Assembly (NCBI RefSeq): GCF_004331485.1
Contig: NZ_SJKD01000012.1
Location: 62,001 to 126,000 of the forward strand
Origin: Kribbella capetownensis
GTDB lineage: Bacteria; Actinomycetota; Actinomycetes; Propionibacteriales; Kribbellaceae
Direction: 5' to 3'
DNA length: 64,000 nt
Shown: positions 52,873-62,279 of the stretch, piece by piece
Numbering within the stretch: the stretch's first letter is position 1
Layout: the number at the start of each line of letters is the position of its first letter
Notes under the pieces: generated by a model
Databases searched by the model: none
What the model saw: the letters and a program-made list of their open reading frames with translations, nothing else
What the model was told of the DNA's origin: nothing
Made by a program: the position numbers and the translations under genes

Positions 52873-55302
52873 TCAGGGGCGCGGCTCGACGAAGTAGTCG
52901 ACGCCCCGCCGGGTGCGGAACTCGACCACGCCGTCCTCGGGCCGCGCGAAGGCGACCGGACCGGCGCTCGACTTCACGTCGACCAGTACGCCGGTGCGCA
53001 GCCGCAGCCGGTTGCCGAGCAGCGAATGAATGCGAGCCCGGGTGAGCTTGCCCTCGGACCAGGACAGCTCCAGGTCGAAACCGCCACGGGCGCGCAGACC
53101 CCGGATCCGTCCATTCGCAAAGGCAGTGGGCAGACAGGGAAGGAGGGCGACCTCGCCGGAGTGGCTCTGCATGAGCATCTCGGTGATACCGGAGATGCCC
53201 CCGAAGTTGCCGTCGATCTGGAACGGCGGGTGCAGGTCGAACAGGTTCGGCGCGGTGCGTCCGGGAGCGAGGAGTTGGGTGAGGTGCTTGTACGCGTTGT
53301 CCGCTTCGAGCAGCCGCGCGCGCAGGTTCAGCTTCCAGGCCAGCGACCATCCGGCGGTGACCGCAGGACCACGCAGTTCCAGCGACTTGCGGGCCGCGTC
53401 GGCGAGTTCCGGCGTACGGCGTGGAGTGACCTGGTCGCTCGGGAAGACGGCCCACAGATGTGAGACATGTCGACTCGTCTCCAGGGCGGCCTCCTCCCAG
53501 TCGATCAGCCACTCCTGGATCTGGCCGAGGTAACCGATCTGGATCGGCGCCAGCCGAGAGCGGGCTTCTGCGACCTGCGCGGCCATCGCCGAGTCCTTGC
53601 CGAGCAGCGCGGCGGCCTGGCCGAACACCTTGAACAGGTCGTGCAGGATCTCGGTGTCCATCGTCGGACCCGCACACATGCTCACGCCGACGTCGTCGTA
53701 GTCGTGGTGCTTCAACTCGGGTGAGTGCGACGGACTGGTCACCAGCCAGCCCGTCTTGGCGTCGGTCTGCAACTGGTCGAGGAAGAACTCCACCGATCCG
53801 CGCAGCACCGGGTAGTACTGCCGCAGCATCTCCAGGTCGCCGGTGTACTCGTACCGCTCCCAGAACAGCAGCGACAACCACGCGCCACCGGTCGGCCAGA
53901 CACCGTAGAACGCGAAGTCGACCGGAGCCGTGCCTCGCCAGCCATCGGTGTTGTGGTGCGCGACCCACCCGGGAGCGTCGTACATCGTCGCGGCCGTCCG
54001 GGCGCCTGACTCGGCGAGCTCGGAGATCATCTGGAACAGCGGATCCCAGCATTCTGCGAGGTTCGCCGGACCGGCCGGCCAGTAGTTCATCTCGCAGTTG
54101 ATGTTCAGCGTGAACTTCGACTGCCACTCCGGCAGCATCTTGTAGCTCCAGATGCCCTGCAGGTTGGCCGGTTGCCCGGGGCTGCGCGAGCTGGAGATCA
54201 GCAGATACCGACCGAACTGGTAGTACAGCGCGGCCAGTTGCGGGTCACCGCCGTCGCGGAACGCCTGCACCCGTTGGTCAGTGGGCAGCGAGACGGCGTC
54301 CGACGTACCGAGATCGATGTCGAGGCGACCAAACAGGCGGCGATAGTCCTCGACGTGATCGTGCCGCAGTCGCCCGTACGCCGGGCGATCCTTGGGCAAC
54401 GGTGCTACGGCGCGCGCCACCTGGTCGGCGCTGACGTCCTGGTAGTTGCGGTAGCTGGTGCCGACAGAGAAGACCAGGGTGACCGCGTCCGCGCCGACGA
54501 CCGAGAGCTTGCCATCGGCAACAGCTAGGGCACCGCCTTCGGCGAACCCGCGGAGGAGGGCGCAGAACTTGACCGAGCCGGTCAGCCCTTCGGCGTCACC
54601 GCTGATGCCGTTGAGTGCCAGCGTGCGGTCGTCGAAGCGGTCGACGGTAGCGGCCTGTTCGGTACTGAAGGTCGCGTCGAAGGTGAGCGTGGCGCGCGTG
54701 TCCGCCGTCAAGCGCATCACCAGGAGCTGGGCCGGATGAGTGACGAAGACCTCGCGCGTGTGGCGGATGCCGGCATGGACGTAGCTGACGGACGTGATCG
54801 CGGTGGTCAGATCAAGCTCTCGCCGGTACGACGAGACCCCGGCGTCGGTGATGCCGGGGAATGTCAGGGTCAGATTGCCGACCGGCTGGTACTGCATCTG
54901 CTCGGTCGGGCGGCCCATGAAGTGTTCGTCGGCCAGGTTCTGGGCGTCGAGGTACTGCTCTTCGGCGATCAGCCGGCGGATCTCCGGCAGTACCTCGCGT
55001 CCGACCGGGTCGTCGTACTGGTGCGGGCCGCCGGCCCAGATCGAGTCCTCGTTGAGCTGCAGTTGTTCGGTCGCGGTCCCGCCGTACACCATCGCGCCGA
55101 GCCGGCCGTTGCCGACAGCAAGTGCTTGCAGCCATTCGGTGGCGGGCTGGGTGTACCAGAGCTTCAGCGGATTGGTGTCGCTGCCGGGAGTCGGCGGAGC
55201 GGCAGCGGCAGTGAGCGGATCGGTGAGTGAGCCGGCGACGACAGCGGTGCCGGCCGCGGCGCCGGCGGTCCGCAGGACCTGGCGTCGGGTGTATTCGGTC
55301 AT
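52873..55302 (-). CDS. Secreted GH95 alpha-L-fucosidase/alpha-L-galactosidase
   Basis: An 809-residue enzyme with a twin-arginine signal (TRRQVLRTAGAAAGTAVVAG). Family GH95 is shown by the N-terminal domain (WLQALAVGNGRLGAMVYGG), the barrel motif NLQGIWSYKMLPEW with NINCEMNYWPAGPANL, the acid region GQIQEWLIDWEE, and FQIDGNFGGISGITEML near the end. Length is normal. Substrates of the family are 1,2-linked alpha-L-fucosyl or alpha-L-galactosyl residues, found in xyloglucan and rhamnogalacturonan. It overlaps the amidohydrolase gene (ATGA). Confidence 0.93.
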   Translation of the reverse strand: MTEYTRRQVLRTAGAAAGTAVVAGSLTDPLTAAAAPPTPGSDTNPLKLWYTQPATEWLQALAVGNGRLGAMVYGGTATEQLQLNEDSIWAGGPHQYDDPVGREVLPEIRRLIAEEQYLDAQNLADEHFMGRPTEQMQYQPVGNLTLTFPGITDAGVSSYRRELDLTTAITSVSYVHAGIRHTREVFVTHPAQLLVMRLTADTRATLTFDATFSTEQAATVDRFDDRTLALNGISGDAEGLTGSVKFCALLRGFAEGGALAVADGKLSVVGADAVTLVFSVGTSYRNYQDVSADQVARAVAPLPKDRPAYGRLRHDHVEDYRRLFGRLDIDLGTSDAVSLPTDQRVQAFRDGGDPQLAALYYQFGRYLLISSSRSPGQPANLQGIWSYKMLPEWQSKFTLNINCEMNYWPAGPANLAECWDPLFQMISELAESGARTAATMYDAPGWVAHHNTDGWRGTAPVDFAFYGVWPTGGAWLSLLFWERYEYTGDLEMLRQYYPVLRGSVEFFLDQLQTDAKTGWLVTSPSHSPELKHHDYDDVGVSMCAGPTMDTEILHDLFKVFGQAAALLGKDSAMAAQVAEARSRLAPIQIGYLGQIQEWLIDWEEAALETSRHVSHLWAVFPSDQVTPRRTPELADAARKSLELRGPAVTAGWSLAWKLNLRARLLEADNAYKHLTQLLAPGRTAPNLFDLHPPFQIDGNFGGISGITEMLMQSHSGEVALLPCLPTAFANGRIRGLRARGGFDLELSWSEGKLTRARIHSLLGNRLRLRTGVLVDVKSSAGPVAFARPEDGVVEFRTRRGVDYFVEPRP

Positions 55303-56060
55303 GGGGCGGTCTCCCTGGGGCGGTAGGTGCGCTGGGCGGTGCCGCGGAACACGTCGTTGTGCGTGGCGGAGGGGAGCAAGTCAGCGGTACGGCGGACAAC
55401 CTCGGAACGCCCGGCCGACAGCGTGCACACGGGCCAGTCCGAACCGAACATCAACCGGTCGCTGCCGAAGAGGTCGAGGGCCACGTCGACGAGCTCGGCG
55501 AGGTCGTCGGGCGGCAGGTGGGCGGTGCCGGAGAGCTTCACGGCCACGTTCGGCGCGGCGGCGAGGGCCTTCATCCCGGTGCGCCAGCTGGTGTCCGCGG
55601 CCTGCGGGTTGCCGAGGTGGTCGAGCACCAGGCGTGCGTCGGGCACGGCTTCGGCCAGGCGTGCGGCGCCGATCAGGGCGGGTGGTCGAAGCAGGAGATC
55701 GATGGCGAGGCCGGCAGCGGTGGCGGCCCGTACGCCACGCACGTGCGCAGGATCGGTCAGTAGGTCGGGATCGGTCTGGTCAGCGGGCGGACTGCGGATG
55801 CCGACAAGCCGTGGGTCTTCGGGGAAGTACTGCGGAGGATCACGCAGGTCGAACCAGCCGACGACACCGAGAACCGATGGAGTGCGTGAGGCCAGTTCGA
55901 GAAGGTCGGTGACTTCGAGGGGATCCGCATCCGCCTGGATCAGTACGACGTCGTCAGTGAGGTCCTCGAGCGTGAAGTCACGGCGGAGCGGATGACCTGC
56001 GGGCAGCCACGGCAGTTTGCGTCGTGTGATGTCCCAGACGTGGACGTGAGCATCAATCAT
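55299..56060 (-). CDS. Amidohydrolase-2 family lactonase-like protein
   Basis: A 253-residue TIM-barrel metal hydrolase. It shows the family HxH (MIDAHVHVWD), a further histidine in LVLDHLGNP, and the aspartate in MFGSDWPV. Close relatives include L-fuconolactonase and L-rhamnonolactonase, which fits its position between a GntR regulator and a GH95 alpha-L-fucosidase/galactosidase. It is cytoplasmic. It overlaps the regulator gene by 8 nt and the GH95 gene by 4 nt. The exact lactone is not established. Confidence 0.83.
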   Translation of the reverse strand: MIDAHVHVWDITRRKLPWLPAGHPLRRDFTLEDLTDDVVLIQADADPLEVTDLLELASRTPSVLGVVGWFDLRDPPQYFPEDPRLVGIRSPPADQTDPDLLTDPAHVRGVRAATAAGLAIDLLLRPPALIGAARLAEAVPDARLVLDHLGNPQAADTSWRTGMKALAAAPNVAVKLSGTAHLPPDDLAELVDVALDLFGSDRLMFGSDWPVCTLSAGRSEVVRRTADLLPSATHNDVFRGTAQRTYRPRETAP

Positions 56061-57171
56061 GGCGGCCCGCGGGTCTGGTGATGGAGCTCTCGCCGCGGGC
56101 GTGGGCGGAGAAGAGGCGGGCGGAGTCCTCGGGGTCGGTGCCGGACAGTACTTCGATCAGGTCGAGGTGCCGCCGCGCCATCAGGCCCCAGTCGCCGGCG
56201 TACATGGCGTTGGAGACCACCTGCAGGTTCCACAACGCGGGCTCGAGGGTGCGCCAGACGCGGAGCAGCATCGAGTTGCCGCTGGTCGCGAGGACCTGGC
56301 GGTGGAAGCGCAGGTCGGCCTCCCGGAACGCGCCGATGTCGTGGTGGTCGGCGGCGTCGGTCATCCGCTGCACCTCGATCCGCAACAGATCCAGTTCTGT
56401 CTGCGGGACGTTCCCGGTCGCACGCCGGGCGGCCGCGCTCTCCAGCAGCACCCGGACCTCGCGCGCCTCGCGGGCCTCGACCTGCGAGATCTCGGTGACG
56501 AAGTTCCCCAGCCGCGGCCGGTACGTCACCAGTCCCTCGTGGGCGAGGCGCCGTACCGCTTCCCGGGCGGGTGTCTGGCTGGTGCCGAGGACACGGGCGA
56601 TCTCGGACTCGACCACGCGCATGCCGGGGGCCAGTTCGCCGGACAGGATCCAACCGCGGATCGCCTCGTAGACACGGTCGGACAGCAGTTCGTTCTCACT
56701 CGAGGGCGGGGGAGCGGGTTGCGTCGCGTGCAACGCCAGCCCACCGCCGCCGGTGCGATGCCGGTGCAACTCCTCCCGGCGACGGCGCGAGACGGTCGAC
56801 TGCGAGACGCCGTACGTTGCTGCGATCTCGCGCGTCGACGGCAGGTGTCCGGAATCGGCCATCGATGTTGTCGCCGTCGCGCCGAGCTGGATCCGGTCGA
56901 CCATCCGGGGCCGGCCGCTGCGCATGCCGTCGTCGAGACCGGCCATCCCCATCCGCAGGAACCGCCGCCGCCACTTGCCGACCGTGCCGGGGGTGACCGC
57001 GAGCAGGTCCGCGACGTCCTTGTTCGACTCGCCCTCCGCGCAGGCGAGCACGATCCGGCTGCGCAGGCGCATCGCCGCACTGGTCTGGGGACCGGAGGCA
57101 AGATGGGTCAGCGCGGCCCGCTCGGCTGACGACAAGGTCAGCGGCGACTTGGGTCTTCCGGCATCGGGCAT
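56053..57171 (-). CDS. GntR/FCD regulator fused to an IS630-type DNA-binding region
   Basis: A 372-residue protein in two parts. Residues 1 to about 145 match the N-terminal DNA-binding half of IS630-family transposases: PKSPLTLSSAERAALTHLA, NKDVADLLAVTPGTVGKWRR, then the second helix-turn-helix STREIAATYGVSQSTVSRRR. The DDE nuclease half is absent. Residues about 165-372 are a complete FCD-type GntR regulator with winged helix (SDRVYEAIRGWILSGELAPG, SQTPAREAVRRLAHEGLV) and a helical effector domain. Normal GntR/FCD proteins have about 220-240 residues. It heads the operon with the amidohydrolase and GH95 genes and is divergent from the sugar importer. ATG 57171 is preferred; ATG 57213 is possible. 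Confidence 0.85.
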   Translation of the reverse strand: MPDAGRPKSPLTLSSAERAALTHLASGPQTSAAMRLRSRIVLACAEGESNKDVADLLAVTPGTVGKWRRRFLRMGMAGLDDGMRSGRPRMVDRIQLGATATTSMADSGHLPSTREIAATYGVSQSTVSRRRREELHRHRTGGGGLALHATQPAPPPSSENELLSDRVYEAIRGWILSGELAPGMRVVESEIARVLGTSQTPAREAVRRLAHEGLVTYRPRLGNFVTEISQVEAREAREVRVLLESAAARRATGNVPQTELDLLRIEVQRMTDAADHHDIGAFREADLRFHRQVLATSGNSMLLRVWRTLEPALWNLQVVSNAMYAGDWGLMARRHLDLIEVLSGTDPEDSARLFSAHARGESSITRPAGRHD

Positions 57172-57259
57172 GGCTGCATGGTGACCCCGCTCACGTGGTT
57201 CTGTCGACCCCATATGGCACGGACTTCTGACTCGGAACGTCCAGTTTGCCGTTTATACG

Positions 57260-57289
57260 TTGACACTTGAGCGCGGTCCTCTGCATCGT
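57260..57289 (+). promoter_or_regulatory. Possible promoter of the sugar ABC operon
   Basis: TTGACA (57260-57265), 18 bp, CATCGT (57284-57289). AACGT (57236-57240) and ACGTT (57257-57261) form an inverted repeat around the upstream region and might bind the divergent GntR regulator. Confidence 0.4.
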
Positions 57290-57348
57290 CACTCGATAAC
57301 GACGCCCCGGCCGCCCCCGATGCCGGGTTGATCTGAGGAGGACCCGGA

Positions 57349-58617
57349 ATGTCTCGTTCGGTTCGGCGGAAGCTCGGTGTGCTGACGTCAGTCGTGATCC
57401 TGGTGGGCGCGGCGGGCTGCGGTGGTGGCGGGTTCGACGATGAGGGTTCGGCCGGTGCCGCCACCGGCGAGGTGCGGATGCTGGTGAACATCACCCCCAA
57501 CCTGACCAAGGGGTACTGGGAGGGACTGGTCAAGCCGTTCGAGGACGCCAACCCCGGTGCCGACGTGAAGATCGAGGCTCCGACCGGCTCGGGCGTGAAG
57601 GATTCGCTGCCGCAGCTGCTCGCGGCCGGAAACGCTCCGGACGTGGTCGAGACGCTGATGGCCGACAAGGTGCTCGCGCCGCAGCTGCTCGAGCTGACCG
57701 ACCAGGCCTGGACCAAGGACACCCCGCTGGCGCAGCAGGCCGCGCTGGACGGCAAGGTCTACACCGTCGGCGTCGGCCAGCAGGCGCAGTCACTGGTCTT
57801 CTACAACAAAGACGCGTTCACCAAGGCCGGCATCTCCTCGCCGCCCAAGGATCTCGACGAGCTGACCGCCGCGATGGGCAAGTTGAAGGCGGCGGGCTAC
57901 CTGCCGCTGCAGACGGCCGGCGACTACGTCACCGGGTTGCAGCTGCTGCAGCTGAGCGACCCGTCGATCGCGACCAAGCACCCGGACTGGTACCAGCAGG
58001 TCGGCTCCAAGCAGCTCGGCGTCGGCCAGAGCATGCTTCCGCTGCTGCAGCGCTACGAGTCCTGGATCAAGAGCGGGTACGTCGACAAGAACGCGCTCGG
58101 CCTCGATGACGTGAACGCGCAGACCAACTTCCTCACCGGCAAGTCCGCGATGTACATCATGGGCAGCTGGTTCGTCCGGACCGCGGAGAGCCAGAATCCG
58201 ACCTTCGATCTGGGCGTGTTCGCCGCGCCGACCGAGGCCGGCCAGCCGTATCCGGGACCGCAGGGCGTGACGATGGCAGCGCCGTACATGGTGCTGAAGT
58301 CGACCAAGCAGCGTGACCTCTCGGTGAAGCTGGTCCAGTTCCTGGTCACCGACCAAGCCGCCGTGCAGAGTCAGCTCGCGCAGGACGGCAACTTCCGGAA
58401 GGGCTTCACCGACAAGCTGACGCCGCTCGGGAAGCAGGTGCAGGACATCCTCGACCAGGCGCCGAAGGGCGTCGCCCAGGGCGAGGGGTACGGCGCCAAC
58501 ACGCTGCCGTCCGGGTTCAACGGCGAATGGAACAAGGCGGTCCAAAGCCTGTACACCGGCAAGAGCGCCAAGGACGTGGCCACCCGCATCGACAGCTGGA
58601 TGGGGTCGAAGTCGTGA
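57349..58617 (+). CDS. Sugar ABC transporter substrate-binding lipoprotein, family 1
   Basis: A 422-residue binding protein with a lipoprotein signal (RRKLGVLTSVVILVGAAGC, lipobox GAAGC). The body is of the MalE/family 1 type, with AGNAPDVVETLMADKV and NFLTGKSAMYIMGSWF as typical landmarks. GAGGAG lies 9 nt before the ATG. The stop overlaps the first permease start (GTGA). The ligand is unknown; neighbours with GH95 and lactonase genes suggest a pectic or fucosylated saccharide. Confidence 0.94.
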   Translation: MSRSVRRKLGVLTSVVILVGAAGCGGGGFDDEGSAGAATGEVRMLVNITPNLTKGYWEGLVKPFEDANPGADVKIEAPTGSGVKDSLPQLLAAGNAPDVVETLMADKVLAPQLLELTDQAWTKDTPLAQQAALDGKVYTVGVGQQAQSLVFYNKDAFTKAGISSPPKDLDELTAAMGKLKAAGYLPLQTAGDYVTGLQLLQLSDPSIATKHPDWYQQVGSKQLGVGQSMLPLLQRYESWIKSGYVDKNALGLDDVNAQTNFLTGKSAMYIMGSWFVRTAESQNPTFDLGVFAAPTEAGQPYPGPQGVTMAAPYMVLKSTKQRDLSVKLVQFLVTDQAAVQSQLAQDGNFRKGFTDKLTPLGKQVQDILDQAPKGVAQGEGYGANTLPSGFNGEWNKAVQSLYTGKSAKDVATRIDSWMGSKS

Positions 58618-59483
58618 GAGCGCGACTGACCACGCTGAGTATGGTCGGTCCCGCCCTGGTGCTGTTCGTCGTCATGCTCGTCGTGCCGGTCTGTCTCTCG
58701 GTCTACCTGAGCCTGACCGACTGGAACGGGTACAGCGCGAACCCGGTGGTGGTCGGCCTGCGCAACTACCTCGACCTCACGAAGAGCGAGGAGGCGATCC
58801 GGGCGGGTTGGGTCACGCTGGTGATCGCCGCGGTCGGGACGGTACTGCTGAGCGTGCTGGGTCTCGGGTTCGCGCTGCTGGTGAACGGTGCGTCCCGGCT
58901 CAACGCGCTCTTCCGCGTCATCCTCTTCTATCCGCATGTGCTCAGTGCGCTGGTCGTCGGCTTCTTGTGGAGCGCGGTCCTCGGTACGTCGGGTGTCGTG
59001 AACGGCTGGCTCACCACCAGGGGCGCTGAGGTGTTGCCGTTCCTGTCCAATCCGCACTGGGCGCTCGCGAGTCTCATCGGCGTACTGGTGTGGGCAGGGT
59101 TTGGTGTGAACGTCGTGCTCTACCTCGCGGGGCTGCAGACGGTGTCGAAGGATCTGCTCGAGTCCGCGCGGATCGACGGCGCGTCGGCGCGGCAGACGTT
59201 CCGCAACGTCACGCTGCCGGCGCTGGCGCCGGTGGTCACCGTGAACCTCGTGCTGTCGCTGGTCACGCTGCTGAAGACGTACGACCTGGTCGTGTCGCTG
59301 ACCGGTGGTGGACCGGCTGGTTCGACCCAGACGGCGGCGTACCTGATCCTGTGGGACTCGTTCCACAACAACGCGCTCGGGTTCGGGTCGGCGCAGAGCG
59401 TCGTACTCATGATCGTCACCGCCGGACTCGCCCTGACGGTCGCGCGGCTGCGATCCAGGGCCGATCAAGGAGTGAAGGGATGA
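58614..59483 (+). CDS. Sugar ABC transporter permease, MalF type
   Basis: A 289-residue inner-membrane permease with six predicted helices, beginning at GTG 58614. The EAA-type coupling loop reads ESARIDGASARQTFRNVTLPALAP. It forms a channel with the next permease and overlaps both neighbours by 4 nt. Confidence 0.95.
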   Translation: MRARLTTLSMVGPALVLFVVMLVVPVCLSVYLSLTDWNGYSANPVVVGLRNYLDLTKSEEAIRAGWVTLVIAAVGTVLLSVLGLGFALLVNGASRLNALFRVILFYPHVLSALVVGFLWSAVLGTSGVVNGWLTTRGAEVLPFLSNPHWALASLIGVLVWAGFGVNVVLYLAGLQTVSKDLLESARIDGASARQTFRNVTLPALAPVVTVNLVLSLVTLLKTYDLVVSLTGGGPAGSTQTAAYLILWDSFHNNALGFGSAQSVVLMIVTAGLALTVARLRSRADQGVKG

Positions 59484-60358
59484 GCGCCATTCGCATGCCC
59501 CGAGTGGCGACAGTGCAGTTCAAACCGCTGCGCACCAAGGGCGCCGGCCGGATCGCGTTCCTGATCGTGACCAGCGTGCTGATGCTGGTGCCGATGTACC
59601 TGCTCGTGGTGAGCGCGTTCAAGTCGCAGCAGGACATCCTGGCCCACCCCTTCTCGTTGTCGCCCGACCAGCTGACGACGCAGTACCTGGAGAAGGCCTG
59701 GACGAACCCGGACTTCAACATCCTCAAGGGATACGCCGTCACCGCGCTGTTCGTGGTCTCGGTGAACGTCCTGTCCGTCGCGCTGGCCGGCCCGGTCTCG
59801 TACGTGATCGCGCGCCGCAGTGAACGCCGCTACCGCATGCTCCTGCTGCTGTTCGTGGCCGGCACGTTCATCCCGAGCCAGGTGCTGGTCATCCCGGTCG
59901 TCTACACGCTGAAGTTCCTCGGGCTGATGGGGACCATCCCGGGCTTCGTGCTGTTCGAGACGACGCTGACGCTGCCGTTCTCGATCTTCCTGTACGCCGG
60001 CTACATCATGACGATCCCGGCCAGCCTCGACGAGGCGGCCGCGGTGGACGGAGCCGGCAAGCACCGGACCTTCTGGTCGATCGTGTTCCCGCTGATGAAA
60101 CCGGCGGTGGTGACGATGGTCATCCTGAACACGTTCTCGGTGTGGAACGACTTCGTGAACCCGCAGATCATCCTCGGCCCGGGCAGCGGTCTCTACACCG
60201 TCACCACCGGTGTGTACGCCGCCGTGAGCCAGTACTCGACCGACTACACGGTCGTGTTCCCGACGCTGCTGCTCGCGGTGGCTCCGTTGCTGGTGGTCTT
60301 CGTGCTGCTGCAGCGGCACGTGATCAGCGGCCTGACTGCGGGGGCGACCAAGGGATGA
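59480..60358 (+). CDS. Sugar ABC transporter permease, MalG type
   Basis: A 292-residue permease with a long cytoplasmic N-terminus and the coupling loop EAAAVDGAGKHRTFWSIVFP. No ATPase gene follows, so the importer must use a shared ATPase such as MsiK, as is common in actinobacteria. ATG 59480 overlaps the preceding stop. Confidence 0.95.
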   Translation: MSAIRMPRVATVQFKPLRTKGAGRIAFLIVTSVLMLVPMYLLVVSAFKSQQDILAHPFSLSPDQLTTQYLEKAWTNPDFNILKGYAVTALFVVSVNVLSVALAGPVSYVIARRSERRYRMLLLLFVAGTFIPSQVLVIPVVYTLKFLGLMGTIPGFVLFETTLTLPFSIFLYAGYIMTIPASLDEAAAVDGAGKHRTFWSIVFPLMKPAVVTMVILNTFSVWNDFVNPQIILGPGSGLYTVTTGVYAAVSQYSTDYTVVFPTLLLAVAPLLVVFVLLQRHVISGLTAGATKG

Positions 60359-62271
60359 CCGAACCGATTGTTGCCGAGACACCCATCGGCACACCGCCCG
60401 CGTGGGCGATCATGCAACGCCGCCTGTTCGACGTGATGGACGAGGGCTGGTGGCTGTTCCGCGAACGCTACTGCCTGCCCGACGGCAGCCTCCGGTACGC
60501 CGGACCGGTGCAGAGCCGCGACGGCGCGGACGACTTCTACGAGGCCTTCGTGAACTGGCCCGTGCTCTACCAGCTCGGCGGCGCGGACGACCTGATCGAC
60601 GTGGCCAAGTGGCACTGGGAAGGCGTCACCCGCCAGCTCACCGACCTGGGCTTCCTGGTCGACGAGTTCGAACGCGGGTACGACTGGTTCCACATCGGCG
60701 AGTCGATGATCTTCTTCTACGCGTTGTGCGCGGCCGATCCGGGCGACGAGGTGTTCCGCGAGCGGGCGTACCGGTTCGCGGAGCTTTACCTGCCCGGCTC
60801 GCCCGCGGGCAACTACGATCCGGCGACGCGCACGATCCGCGCACCGCACAACGGCGGTGGTGGTCCGCGCTGGGGCATCAACGACGAGTGGCGCTCGTAC
60901 GGCGCCGACCTGACGAACATGCGCATCTTCGGGCTGCCGCTGTCCGGCGTACCGGGGATCACCAGTTGGGACGACCTGAAGGATCCGGCGAACGCGGACC
61001 TGATGGGCGCCGAGATGATCAGGCGTCAGGGAGCCGGCGACACCGCGGTCAACCTGGCCGCCACTACCCTGACTGCGAACGCGTGGCTCTACGACCACAA
61101 CGACCGGTTCGCCGCCTGGACGCTGGAGTACCTCGACGCCTGGCAGGAAAGGGCCGCGGCCAACGATGGACTCGTCCCCGACAACGTCGGGCCCAGCGGG
61201 ATCGTCGGCGAGTTGCACGACGGCCGCTGGTACGGCGGCAACTACGGCTGGAACTGGCCACACGGTGTCTACAGCGTCGGCTCGGCCGCGTGCATCGCAG
61301 CACTGAACGGCGCTGTGCTGACGGGTGACTCCCAACGGCTCGACATCGCCAGGAATCTGCTCGACCACCTGTACGAGCGCGGCATCACGGGCGCGGTCGA
61401 CGAGACCGAGCTGAGTATCCGCGACCGCTGGCAGGCTGAGCTCGGCGACGACTGCGCCAAGCCGACCCTGCTGATCCCGAATCGGCATGGAGACGACGGC
61501 TGGTTCGACTACCAGCCGCCGCAGCTCGGACTGCCGATCTGGTTGTGGCAGGCAGCGTTCGAGTCCTCGGATCGCGACCGGTTGCGGCAGCTCAGGGAAC
61601 GCAGCGGCTACGACTGGCGAACCGTGCGCGACTTCCGCAACAAGGAAGACGCTGGGCACGAAGCACCGTGGCTGGCCTACCTCGCGGGAGACAACCCCGG
61701 CTACCCGGAGGCGATGCTGGGCGTCGCGCTGTCGCAGGTGCAACGCCGGATGGATCTGATGGCCGTCGACACCACCGATCCGGCCGATCTGAACATCCAT
61801 CACTGGCAGCGGCACAACCCGGTCGCGACCGAAGCCCTGCTGCAGTTGACCACCGGCACACCACAGCTCCTGTACAACGGCGGACTGCTGCCGCTCCGGG
61901 TCCTGTACCTCGACCCCGATCGGGGACGGCCCGGTCTGCCGGCCGATGTCGCCGCACTGGTCGACACGGTCGAGCCGGACCGGACCTGCCTGCAGTTGGT
62001 CAACCTGTCCGCGACCCAGACCCGTCGCGTGATCGTCCAGGCCGGCAGCTTCGGCACCGACCGGATCGACGAGGCCACCGTGTCCACCGCGACGGGCGAG
62101 TACCCCGGACCGTCCCCGGCGTACACCTCACCACCGCCGACCGCCGGCACCCGCACGGTCGTTGTCGACAGCAACAGACTCGAAGTGACGATGCCGCCGG
62201 GCCGGACCATCCGGCTCGAGCTCCGGCTGACCAGAAACACCTACCGCGCCGCACACCTGGCGCTTGACTGA
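60355..62271 (+). CDS. Unrecognised 638-residue protein, probably helical-barrel enzyme
   Basis: I do not recognise the family. There is no signal peptide. The first 520 residues are rich in aromatic helices (RLFDVMDEGWWLFRERYC, ERGYDWFHIGESMIFFYAL, GGNYGWNWPHGVYSVGSAA), suggesting an (alpha/alpha) toroid, and the last 120 form a beta domain. DEWRSYGADL, YEAFVNWP and several tryptophans may line a sugar site. It overlaps the MalG-type gene by 4 nt, so it likely processes what the importer brings in. Confidence 0.68.
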   Translation: MTEPIVAETPIGTPPAWAIMQRRLFDVMDEGWWLFRERYCLPDGSLRYAGPVQSRDGADDFYEAFVNWPVLYQLGGADDLIDVAKWHWEGVTRQLTDLGFLVDEFERGYDWFHIGESMIFFYALCAADPGDEVFRERAYRFAELYLPGSPAGNYDPATRTIRAPHNGGGGPRWGINDEWRSYGADLTNMRIFGLPLSGVPGITSWDDLKDPANADLMGAEMIRRQGAGDTAVNLAATTLTANAWLYDHNDRFAAWTLEYLDAWQERAAANDGLVPDNVGPSGIVGELHDGRWYGGNYGWNWPHGVYSVGSAACIAALNGAVLTGDSQRLDIARNLLDHLYERGITGAVDETELSIRDRWQAELGDDCAKPTLLIPNRHGDDGWFDYQPPQLGLPIWLWQAAFESSDRDRLRQLRERSGYDWRTVRDFRNKEDAGHEAPWLAYLAGDNPGYPEAMLGVALSQVQRRMDLMAVDTTDPADLNIHHWQRHNPVATEALLQLTTGTPQLLYNGGLLPLRVLYLDPDRGRPGLPADVAALVDTVEPDRTCLQLVNLSATQTRRVIVQAGSFGTDRIDEATVSTATGEYPGPSPAYTSPPPTAGTRTVVVDSNRLEVTMPPGRTIRLELRLTRNTYRAAHLALD

Positions 62272-62279
62272 GGAGACAT

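Noticed and set aside
56053-57171. IS630 insertion sequence
   Set aside because: Only the DNA-binding half resembles a transposase; no DDE domain, terminal inverted repeats or target duplication are visible, and the frame continues into GntR.
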